In this document: piece after piece, positions 55,436 through 64,000 of the stretch
Layout: each line of letters opens with the position of its first letter
How positions within the stretch are numbered: the stretch's first letter is position 1
NCBI GenBank assembly: GCA_963931865.1
Contig: OZ007515.1
Span: forward strand, 4,761,321-4,825,320
Source of the DNA: Axinella damicornis
Taxonomy: Eukaryota; Porifera; Demospongiae; Axinellida; Axinellidae
Direction: 5' to 3'
Length of the DNA stretch: 64,000 nt
Program-made: the position numbers and the translations under genes
The notes under the pieces: model-generated
Database searches by the model: none
Told to the model about the DNA's origin: nothing
Seen by the model: only the letters and a program-made list of their open reading frames with translations

Positions 55436-58400
55436 TCAGTAACTGGCTTCACTTTGGTGCTTCATGAGGTACTGCCTGCCAAGAAAGGAGACAAATCAGG
55501 TTAGCAAAACACTGATGCCAAAAACATTTCCTGTGAAACCATGACAACACTTCCTGTGCGAAGCAAGTTTGCATGTTCTCTGGTGGGGATGAGCGGCCCC
55601 TACTGGAGACCACCATAATTGACAAATCCCTCTACATGTATAATGTCACCATATGGCCTCTCCCATTGATGGACCCTCCAGCATTCTGATCTGCCCTCTC
55701 TTTAATTGTCCCCTCCAGTTGTTGGCTCACACTCTCACAGTGGTAATAATTATTGATTGCTACGTTGTGTGCAGTCTTGCCAAATTCCTTGACCATGTGA
55801 CAAACAGTCTCCTATAGTACGCTCACGTTCACACCAGTAACACACATATGCAATTATGTAATTATTTGTAGGTTTCCACTGATACTGTTATGAAGAAAAG
55901 CTTTTCAAGCATATACTGAGTATATACAGTACCTATCACACAGTGGTATCGGTATCGGCCTATTTCAAATATTGGAATCGGTATCGGTGGAGCACTAATC
56001 ATCAGGTACACGTACCTTCTTGCACTCTGTAGGAGTTTCTGTTTCCTCAGCTGCAGTGAAGCAAAAGAATAGGGGGAGGGAGTACGGACAGGGAGAGAGC
56101 TCGAACACTTGTCGCTGCTCTTCCGGCGTGTCGCTCCTGGAGAGCGCTCTGTGCTAGAGTTATCTGTTCTCTTGCGAGCTATGTCATGAGTTTGCGGATC
56201 GGGAGTCGATGGTATTGAAGGATCTTGGCCAGAAACACCACTGCTGCTGGAGGTGAGCACGTGGTCCACATCGACTTCACCACTCGTGGTATTGACTCCA
56301 CTAGCTTGCAGTTCATCTCTACTGGAGCTCATGTCAGTTCTGCCAACATTCCTGTGTCTTAAGCCATTAGTGGTAACACCACCATTACCGTGTGGATAGC
56401 TACTAGCACTGTGAAATGCCTCCATTCTCGTGCTGTGGTCCCAGTCACCCTCAACTCCTACACGGGATGTTCCTCTGGCGATGGAAGTTTCTCTGCTACT
56501 ATGATCGTCCCCACTTGTATCAACTGTGTCCTCTTCAGAGCTAATGTCACCACCACTTTCAGAGTCAGAATCACTAAGAGCTCCATTGACAGGGGTTTGT
56601 AATGTGGATGGAGAGAGGTGGGGGTGGGGTGAGAGTGGCGGTGGACCATCCTGGCCGGGAACGTAGATGGTTTCGTTGAGGATGTGTTCGACAGTGAGGG
56701 AAACAGAGTGGGTGTCAGCCAGGTTGAGTGTGATGGCTTGTAGTGGGATGTGGGGAAACATGGAGTGGACCTGCTGAGCCTGCCATGGGAGAAACACAAG
56801 ATATTAGTTCAGCGTCCTTCTCAGGCCGCACCAGTCCATTCCCAGGACATCCCGCCTCCTTCCCCACCTCCTTCCCAGGCCACCCTACATGTACCTCCTT
56901 CCCATATTGCCTCACTCCAGACCCAGGTTTTAATCACACTTACAAGTAGCTTCGCTCGCTTCGCTCAGCTTCGCTCGCTTCGCTCACTCAGCTACTTCCC
57001 CCTCGTTCGCCTACGTGAGTAATCCAGTGCCGGATAGCTCTCTGTGCAGAGCTGCTGCTCCCCGATTGGGTCCGCTTCAGCTGCTGCTCTCGATTGTCAA
57101 CTGCTTCCCGATTGCGTCCGCTTTGGCTGCTGCTCCCCGATTGCGTCCGCTTCAACTCTGCTCCCCGATGGCGTCCGCTTCGTCTGCTGCTCCCTGATTG
57201 CGTCCGCTTCAACTGCTGCTCCCCAATTGCGTCCGCTTCGGCTGCTGCTCCCCGATTGCGTCCGCTTCGGCTGCTGCTCCCCGATTGCGTCCGCTTCGGC
57301 TGCTGCTCCCCAATGGCTGTTCTCGAAGATTCCAGCCATGTCCACTATTAACATTCTACGCAGAGTTCGAGGTTCAGTAATTAAATTGAAGTACGAAGGT
57401 CGCGCGTCACTATAGTCTAGTCCCGCCCCACGAACATCCCACTTCCGTTACACACGGACGGACAGACAGACACACGCTTAAAATCTTAATGTATTGATAG
57501 TCCTGACCTCTGGTAATCCCCAGTTAAGATGAGGGCTTACATGTAGACGGCAGAGTACAGACATACACAGGGCTATCTTCTGCAGGCTGTGCAATGTGCA
57601 TCTTAACACATGTTGCACAGCAGTTCTATGATTGATATCACACTCAGGAGCTTATGCGTGCCACATAGCGAAGTGAAGGAGCGTCCAACTAGTGAAACAA
57701 ACCATTGTCGAACAACAGTCCACGAACTCCTGGATTTGAATCACACGCCGCTGCATTCCACTTACCATACAAGGATTATTACCATTTTAACAACAGATGG
57801 AACACTAGCAGGACGTTCTGCGCCACCTCGAGCTGCGAATAAGTTCCTGTTATACAAACATGTACATGTACTACTAAAGCCATCAATTCTCACCCCTCTA
57901 TGTAGCTCAGCCGGATCATTCCCAATCCACCTGGGGTCGTCCTCCCGGTGCAGCTCCAGTGATATCATCGGCAGCCAGCTAGCAATGGAGGCACCGTTGA
58001 AGTGAAGTAGCCAGTTTCTGTTACGCCACATGCTCCTCCGCCACCTTCCCCTCCAGTGCCTCACAGTCCCCTCCCTTTCCTCCCTCTCCTCCCTCTCTGC
58101 ATCATGGCGCAGGTTGTCACTGAGGGAGCGTCGACAGGTTGGACACACTGTGTCCTGCTCAAGCCAGGAGCGAAGGCAACCCCTGCAAAACAGCAGCAGG
58201 TCAACCTAATTAATGCCCACCCAACAACTTGCTGTACATGTGCACAAGCTCCAGTTTTTCATCCTGCATCTTTGTGGTTTCAATGACAATCTCAGGAGTT
58301 TTCGGGTGTCAACTGTTTATGAGTGTAACACACACCATTGTGACATCACAATACTATGAATAGCTTCAGTCAATTCATGTGACATTTGTGAACCTGGGGC

Positions 58401-61400
58401 TGTAGTGATGCCTCAACAATGGCAGATGCATCAGTGTACAGTGTGCATGTGTTACCGCAAGAATACTTCAAGAACATAATCTCACTATTTTGTTCAATGT
58501 ATGTTAGTTTTGTACAAGTAGCTTCGCTCGCTCAGCTACTTCCCCTCGTTCGCCTACGTGAGTAATCCAGTAATCCAGCGCCGGACAGCTCTCTGTGCGC
58601 GTGCAGAGCTGCTCCTCCCCGATTGTGTCCGCTTCAGCTGCTGCTCCACAATTGCGGCTGCTGCTCGCCGCTTGCGTCCGCTTCAGCTGTTGCTCCCCGA
58701 TCGCGTCCGCTTCAACTGCTCCCCAATTGCGTCCTCTTCGGCTGCTGCTCCCCGATTGCGTCCACTTCAACTGCTTCCCGATTGCGTCGACGCTTCTACT
58801 GCTGCTCCTCGATTGCATCTACCAGCTGTTTTGGAAGATTCAACTCCATGCCCAATGTTCTTGAACGTTCTTCGCAGAGTTCGAGGTTCAAGAAGTACGA
58901 AGGTCGCGCATCACTAGTCTAGTCCCGCCCCACGAACATCTCACTTCTGTCACGCACAAACAGACACACGCACATTAAAATCTTAATACATTGATTAATA
59001 TATTGATTGATGATGTACATAACCAGTGGTGAGACTACTGTCAATTGGTGTGGTATATATAGCCAAGACAATTTCTGTTACGCTAGTGCAAGACAGACCA
59101 GTACTGTAAGGTTTAGGCTGTGGGTGCATTGTAGTCTGAGGTCATATACATGTACTGGCATAGACAAACCCAGGCCTCGGCCCAGACATCAACTTACTTC
59201 TGCTCAAAGGTTCAAAAGTCATGATATTACTCAATATAGTGTGGGGTTGTATGTGACAAGGTCAAAGGTCAGGCTATTGCTCATAGTGTGGGGTTGTATG
59301 TCACAAGGTCAAAGGTCATGCTATTGCTCATAGTGTGGGGTTGTATGTCACAAGGTCAAAGGTCATGCTACTGCTCATAGTGTGGGGTTGTATGTCACAA
59401 GGTCAAAGGTCACGCTATTGCTCATAGTGTGGGGTTGTATGTCACAAGGTCAAAGGTTCATTGACCGATTCAGAGGGGCCTTTATCATATGCATATGTAG
59501 TCAGTACTAGTCACGCCTTCTCACTCCAGTACGTGTTGGTCGCTTGCAACACTGCATGGGCACAGGCTAACAGTTACACACTAGCCTTACAATGGCCTCA
59601 CAAGGAAGCTCAAAGTTTAGTTTCCTGCAGGGAGGGGGTAGGAGGCATGTCCCCAGACAATCCAAACATCAGTGGGTTTATACATGCAGTATTGCTTGGT
59701 CTGGCACCAGCAACCGCTGGCTGCACCACTGTTGAAGACAGGCCTCAAGAAGAGTACAGTGTATTCAGAGAACTAGAGTGCTCACATGTGGAAGAGATGT
59801 CCGCAGGGTAGTCTCCTGGCGGTGGCCATCCTCTCCCAGCAGATGGCACAAGTCTCATCGCTCATCATCAGCTCTTGTTTTGTCACCAGACTGAACCTGA
59901 GGAGGGGAGAGGAGGGAGAGGGGGGAGAGGGGGGAGAGGGGAGAGGAGAGAGAGGGGGAGAGAAGGGAGAGGGGAGAGAGAAGGGAGAGAGGGGGAGAGA
60001 AGGGAGAGAGAAGGGAGAGAGAGGAGAGGAGAGGGGGAGGCTACTTGAACTTGAAGCCTTTACTATGACAGTACACCTGTATGTCCCACCCTCTCACTTT
60101 GAAACAAGCAATTCCACATCAATTCAAACCTGTTTTCGAGTGTCTCACTGACAAGAACATAGTTTCGGTGTCTCTTGAGCCTCCGCTGGATCTCCTGGTA
60201 GAGGAAGCGGAGCTTCATCAGCAGGATCAGGCTCGCCACACTCAGGAACATGTTCGCCCACAACTGGGCAGAGGAGTGAGTGTAGAGGGGTGTGTGAGTG
60301 GTGTGTGTGTGTGCAGTGTATGTGTATGAGTGGTGTGTACATGTATGTGCGTGTGAGTAGTGTGTGTGTGTGAGTGGTGTGCGCGTGTGAGTGTGTGTGT
60401 GTGTGTGAGTGGTGTGTGTGTGTGTGTGAAGGGAGGGAGATCGTGACCCTAGACTCGAGGGATTTACACAGCTCAACACCGCTGTGTATCACCTCACCAG
60501 CATGTGCACATGGTGCATGAAGTCCACGCAGAGGGCAGCCAGCTCGAGAATGAGCTCAGCGTAGTAGGTGTAGGTGCTGCGGTTCTCCCATGGCCCGTCG
60601 TGATGCATGTCCCAGAGGTGGATGATATACCTACAGCAGGAGAGGAGGGAGGGGGCATGAAGGGGGAGGCGGTGAGGGAAAGAGTGAATAAGGAAGAGAG
60701 CCAAGGGGGAGGGGGATGAAGGGGGGAGGAGGTGAGGGAGAGAGTGAGTGAGGAAGAGAGGCAAAGGGAAGAGGGGGGTGAAGGGGGAGGTGAGAGTGAG
60801 GAAGGGATGAAGGGGGGAGGAGGTCAGGGAGAGGGAGTGAGTGAGGAAGAGAGCCAAGGGGGAGAGGGGGGAGGAGGTGAGGGAGAGGGAGTGAGTGAGG
60901 AAGAGAGCCAAGGATGAAAGTGGCAGGCAGTGAGGGAGTGAGGAAGAAAGCCAAGGGGAAGGGGGGAGGCAGTGAGGGAGAGAGTGAGTGAGGAAGAGAG
61001 CCGAGGGTGGAGGCGGTGAGGGAGAGAGTGAGCGAGGGAGAGCCAAGGGGGGAGGCGGTGAGGAGTGAGGAAGAGAGCCAAGGGGGGGGGCGGTGAGGGA
61101 GAGAGTGAGTAGGGAAGAGAGCCGGGGGAGGGGGGGGGATGAAGGGGGGAGGCGGTGAGGGAGAGAGCAAGTGAGGAAGAGAGCGAAGGGGAAGGGGGGA
61201 TGAAGGGGGGAGGCGGTGAAGGAGGGAGCGAGTGAGGAAGAGAGCCCAGGGGGGAGGATACACACTTTACCCACCCACCTGATGATGGTGTGCATGGTTC
61301 TGGCAAACAGTATGAAGACCTCTGAGTAGAGGAAGGTGAAGTGGTTGAAGCCGTACTGCCAGCCGACAATGGCACACACCATGAAGAGACCAGCGCAGCT

Positions 61401-62792
61401 GAGGAACACCATCACAAGGAGGGTGATGATCTTGGCATGTGACGAGGCAGGGGTGTTGGGGGAGAAGGAGAGCTATACAGGTGAGGGAGGGAGGGGGGAG
61501 AGGACAGGGAGAAAGGAATGGTCATCCATTACCAATTAGTTCTGTTACCATAAAAGAGAGCAGCCGTTTGATAAAACTGCTGCTCCTAAAGATTCTCCTC
61601 TGGTCGCTCCTTGCCAAGGACTTTGTACTTGGCCATCACCGACAGCTACTTGCCACATTAATGATTGAACGCATCCGGCTAGGAATGTAATTGTTTACAT
61701 AATACGCTGACTCAGCACATACATGTGCAGGAAAACCTGCCAAGTGACAGCACAGCAGACCCTTTCTGTGATTCCACGGTAGGGCCTGGATATGAAGTTA
61801 CTTGACAGGCAGGTAGCCATTTGGATTTTCACAAGTTAGATACCTGAGTAGAGCAGGTTATATCTGTGGTGGTAAAATTTTACAACTGTATGTACATGTA
61901 CGCTCTGGTATGTACGCTCTGGTATGTACGCTCTGGTATGTACGCTCTGGTATGTACGCTCTGGTATGTACGCTCTGGTATGTACGCTCTGGTATGTACG
62001 CTCTGGTATGTACGCTCTGGTATGTACGCTCTGGTATGTACGCTCTGGTATGTACGCTCTGGTATGTACGCTCTGGTATGTACGCTCTGGTATGTACGCT
62101 CTGGTATGTACACACATGCAGTAATTCACAGGATTAATCCGCAGGTTGATAATTCACTATCCTTCACTGACTGTAGTGGGCATTCTATGGTGAGCTGGGA
62201 GGGAGCAGTCTGGGATGCATGTACAACAATGCACAATGCACTCACAAACTGGAAGCGGTCTTTGCACAGCTGTTCGGTCAGCAGGAGAGTGCCGAGGAGA
62301 GCAAACCACGCACACCAGCAGAGCATCTCCTGCATCTCTTGCACATTCATCACCCCAAAGACAAAGATGAACTTGTAGAAGACAAAGTTCCAGAACTTGT
62401 CACGCATGTGCTGGGGGGGAGAGGGGGAGGGGGAAGGAGGGAGGGAGGAGGGATGGAGGAGGGATGGAAGGAGGGAGAGAGGGAAGGAGGAGGGAGGGAG
62501 GGAGGGAGGGAGGGAGGGAGGGAGGGAGGGAGGGAGGGAGGGAGGGAGGGAGGGAGGGAGGGAGGGAGGGAGGGAGGGAAGGAAGGAGGGTGGGAGGGAA
62601 TCCTTACTAAGTACAAGTTATTTCATCATCAATAAAATACACAATGCTTTGCCAACTCATTCAAGCACCTGAGATGTGAAATACAAAGACTGATACCTGG
62701 TGCTCCATGTGCTGCAGGCTGCCGAAGACAAAAGAGTAGATGAAGTTGTTGGTCAGCAGAAAGAGGCAGCAGCAGGCCATGTTCAGGACAGC
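55436..62792 (-). CDS. AMFR: E3 ubiquitin ligase AMFR / gp78 (5' end not found)
   Basis: Nine exons on the minus strand are in phase: 62792-62697, 62410-62246, 61472-61279, 60630-60498, 60263-60130, 59896-59786, 58182-57894, 56779-56016 and 55475-55436. They encode a multi-pass ER membrane domain (HMRDKFWNFVFYKFIFVFG, LLTEQLCKDRFQF, then RYIIHLWDMHHDGPW). A C3H2C3 RING finger follows (CAICWERMATARRLPCGHLF then GCLRSWLEQDTVCPTCRRSL), then FNGASIASWLP, a CUE domain (QVHSMFPHIPLQAITLNLAD...VEHILN), a long Ser-rich region and a short tail RKQKLLQSARRQYLMKHQS ending TAC TGA. AMFR works in ER-associated degradation with an E2 and p97. The tail resembles the G2BR E2-binding helix of gp78, but the C-terminal p97-binding (VIM) helix of vertebrates is not seen. 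The N-terminal exon with the start codon was not found before 64000. Confidence 0.93.
56940..57480. repeat. Dispersed repeat with 29-bp tandem core, copy 1 (AMFR intron)
   Basis: The left border is ACAAGTAGCTTCGCTCGCTT and CGCCTACGTGAGTAATCCAG. The core has about nine imperfect copies of a 29-bp unit, GCTGCTGCTCCCCGATTGCG plus TCCGCTTCG. The right border contains GCAGAGTTCGAGGTTC and CTAGTCCCGCCCCACGAACA. A second copy with the same borders lies at 58513-58990 on the other side of an AMFR exon. Both strands are open over the core in several frames because it is repetitive. Confidence 0.8.
58513..58990. repeat. Dispersed repeat with 29-bp tandem core, copy 2 (AMFR intron)
   Basis: Same orientation and borders as the copy at 56940-57480, ending in CACGCACATTAAAATCTTAA where the other has CACGCTTAAAATCTTAA. 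Core units have drifted (CCCGATTGTGTCC, CACAATTGCGG, CCCGATCGCGTCC). The pair brackets the RING/FNGAS exon at 57894-58182, so recombination between them would delete that exon. Confidence 0.8.
59204..59460. repeat. 47-bp tandem array with DR1 nuclear-receptor motifs
   Basis: Five to six copies of a 47-bp unit. Four units carry a perfect direct repeat AGGTCAAAGGTCA (starting at 59259, 59306, 59353 and 59400), one has AGGTCAAAGGTTCA (59447) and one at 59208 is degenerate. The rest of each unit is CTATTGCTCATAGTGTGGGG plus TTGTATGTCACA. It lies in the AMFR intron between the exons at 59786 and 58182. Confidence 0.92.
59900..60040. repeat. Polypurine tract (GGGAGA)n
   Basis: G/A-only sequence beside the splice acceptor of an AMFR exon. 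Read on the gene's strand it forms an extreme polypyrimidine tract ending CCTCAG at the exon ending 59896. Confidence 0.95.
60640..61255. repeat. Long polypurine tract in an AMFR intron
   Basis: About 600 bases of almost pure purine on the plus strand, in units such as GAGGAAGAGAGCCAAGGGGG and GAGGCGGTGAGGGAGAGAGT of about 50-80 bp. It fills nearly the whole intron between the exons at 61279 and 60630. Frames across it (Ser/Pro/Leu-rich on the minus strand) are low complexity and not genes. Confidence 0.93.
61897..62110. repeat. 14-bp tandem repeat, about 15 perfect copies
   Basis: The unit TGTACGCTCTGGTA is repeated without a single difference over about 210 bases, in the AMFR intron between the exons at 62246 and 61472. 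The perfection indicates very recent expansion. All three frames on plus and minus are open because 14 bp is not divisible by three and the unit contains no stop. Confidence 0.97.
62412..62595. repeat. (GGGA)n polypurine tract
   Basis: GGAGGGAGGGA repeat lying immediately beside the acceptor of the AMFR exon ending at 62410, making a pyrimidine tract of about 180 bases on the coding strand. Confidence 0.96.
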
Positions 62793-63084
62793 CTGGGGAG
62801 TAGGGGGACAAGAATTTACAGTCACACAATTGTGCATTCAAAGACTGATTTCGATATAATACACAGGATGGGCATACCTACCCTCAGTTGGCAGTGACTG
62901 AGGATTTGACTGCATTGTGACCAGATATACTACTGGCATGGACGTAGCCTACTGAAAGGTGACACACACACACACAGTCACAGGCCGTCTTTGGATGGTC
63001 ACACACTTTGACCCCAGCAAATGCTGTCGTAAGCACAGGGTGTACATATCAGCTACTAGTGCAGAACTATAGGAGTAAAAGCAG

Positions 63085-63145
63085 CCTCGTTCCCAGGTCC
63101 CAACCAGCTTCTGAAAAACCGTCTGGGACCTGGGAATGAGCCACA
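63085..63145. repeat. Small foldback element, GTTCCCAG family
   Basis: GCCTCGTTCCCAGGTCCCAA faces GGGACCTGGGAATGAGCC across about 25 bases, a compact hairpin. Confidence 0.7.
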
Positions 63146-63762
63146 ACTACACTGTACATGTGTAAGTTGTACAACGACTGCAGTTATGGCACATTTTACC
63201 ACATATCAGTACGTTCACATTTCAATGTGTACATGGCAAGAGTACGCCGGTGAATAGGGTGATAGGTTAACTACATGACTGTATTGTCTGCATACCAAAC
63301 ATGTGTGATGTGTGCGAGCAGTGATGGCAGTAGGAGGGACGATATGGAAACAGGCTGAGTGATTCTACCAATCACTATGCACATTGAAAACACGACAACT
63401 GAAACTGCTCACTTTCGTAGAAATAGATTCACAACCCCCTACATATTGCTACTCCAGGAAATGGGCATCATCTTCCACATACAATTTTGAGAAATCCTTC
63501 ATGACTGGTCTAAAGCTAGCCCTGATATGGTTTTGTGGGGGGGGGGGGGGAGGGGGCACTCTACACTAGGGTGTGAGGACAGATTGCAGGAGCCCTAATG
63601 CGCAATTTTGTAGCTAAATTTGTCCCCGGTATGTTGTCATCGCCAGCTACATCCACATTGACACGGTGTAAATGTGTGGTTCAGTTATCACGCTGTACAC
63701 AATCAGTCACTCTACAATAGGGTGGGTGGGTGGTGCAAGGGGTGGTCACTCCAATATGCGCC

Positions 63763-63976
63763 GTACTTAGAGCTGCGACCGGGGTCACAGTCTGTAACCT
63801 TCCAAAAACTGCCTGTGACCGTGTGACTGCGCTGCTAAACTGCTGGTGACCCTGCAACGTCGCAAAAATCCACCGTGACTGTGTGACTTTTTGGTAGTAT
63901 ACAGAGAGTAATACGGTAAGCCACACCTACATCCACTGTATACGAGGTCACAATCGCCAGTCACAGCTCTAAGTAC
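63763..63976. mobile_element. MITE-like element with GTACTTAGAGCTG ends
   Basis: GTACTTAGAGCTGCGAC at the left is matched in reverse by GTCACAGCTCTAAGTAC at the right. The interior repeats GTGACCGTGTGACTG and GTGACTGTGTGACTTTTTGG, with GGTCAC/GTGACC motifs throughout. No coding capacity; 214 bp. Confidence 0.65.
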
Positions 63977-64000
63977 AGTGCTTATTGGTGTGTCCGCCCC

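Larger units (their letters stand above)
62793..64000. other. 5' flank or first intron of AMFR, no exon recognised
   Basis: AMFR needs an upstream exon for its start codon and first membrane segment, but I could not recognise one. The interval holds a small foldback element at 63085-63165, a poly(G) run at 63537-63551 and a MITE-like element at 63763-63976. Confidence 0.45.

Noticed and set aside
56988..58922. Frames with KRTQSGSSS or ASAAAPRLRPLQLL repeats
   Set aside because: Translations of the 29-bp tandem core in two dispersed repeats; they change frame with copy number.
60489..61415. Ser/Pro/Leu-rich frame of 308 codons on the minus strand
   Set aside because: Only its ends (real AMFR exons) are coding; the middle is the translated polypurine tract of an intron.
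61836..62378. Overlapping frames with VRSGMYALVCTLW or ERTYQSVHTRAYIP repeats
   Set aside because: Translations of the perfect 14-bp repeat, open in all frames on both strands; the right part overlaps the real AMFR exon on the opposite strand.

Overview
The window is nuclear DNA of an early-branching animal, most likely a demosponge (inference). It has GT-AG introns, single-copy eukaryotic genes (PYROXD1, HSBP1, AMFR), a kinase/coiled-coil/Kelch fusion of a type I associate with sponges, a family of beta-helix multi-pass membrane proteins, and dense mobile DNA. No lineage-specific marker was tested.

Layout. 1-10 kb: two divergent members of the beta-helix membrane family (gene 1, minus, runs off the left edge; gene 2, plus). 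11-16 kb: a decayed LINE and several terminal-inverted-repeat (TIR) miniature elements. 16.2-20.6 kb: about 34 tandem copies of a 126/129-bp unit that carries splice-site-like and octamer motifs. 21.6-33.5 kb: a poorly resolved gene with a PDZ-like domain, the kinase/Kelch gene, orphan exons, and a 1.25-kb duplication of part of the PDZ gene. 33.5-35.9 kb: a complete TIR transposon with its transposase. 36-38 kb: a truncated LINE with reverse transcriptase. 38.5-45.3 kb: a third beta-helix family member, now a pseudogene carrying four insertions, two of them nested. 46.2-51.9 kb: PYROXD1 (minus, 14 exons), sharing an 85-bp intergenic region with HSBP1 (plus, 51.97-54.28 kb). 55.4-62.8 kb: AMFR/gp78 (minus, nine exons seen, 5' end missing).

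How the genes relate. PYROXD1 and HSBP1 are head to head and probably share a promoter. AMFR is an ER ubiquitin ligase whose introns are full of simple repeats, one array holding perfect DR1 nuclear-receptor half-site pairs. The beta-helix genes look like cell-surface proteins that duplicated locally. Otherwise the neighbours appear functionally unrelated, as usual in an animal genome.

The points most worth a second look are an AT-AC U12-type intron in HSBP1, the tandem array of potential mini-exons, DR1 motifs in an intron array and inside a TIR element, two frame breaks in beta-helix gene 2 that coincide with 20-nt and 16-nt GT...AG segments, and a TTAA-flanked insertion with an empty site preserved in the opposite arm of its host element. 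All exon calls come from reading splice signals, phase and family resemblance by eye; nothing was aligned or searched by computer.
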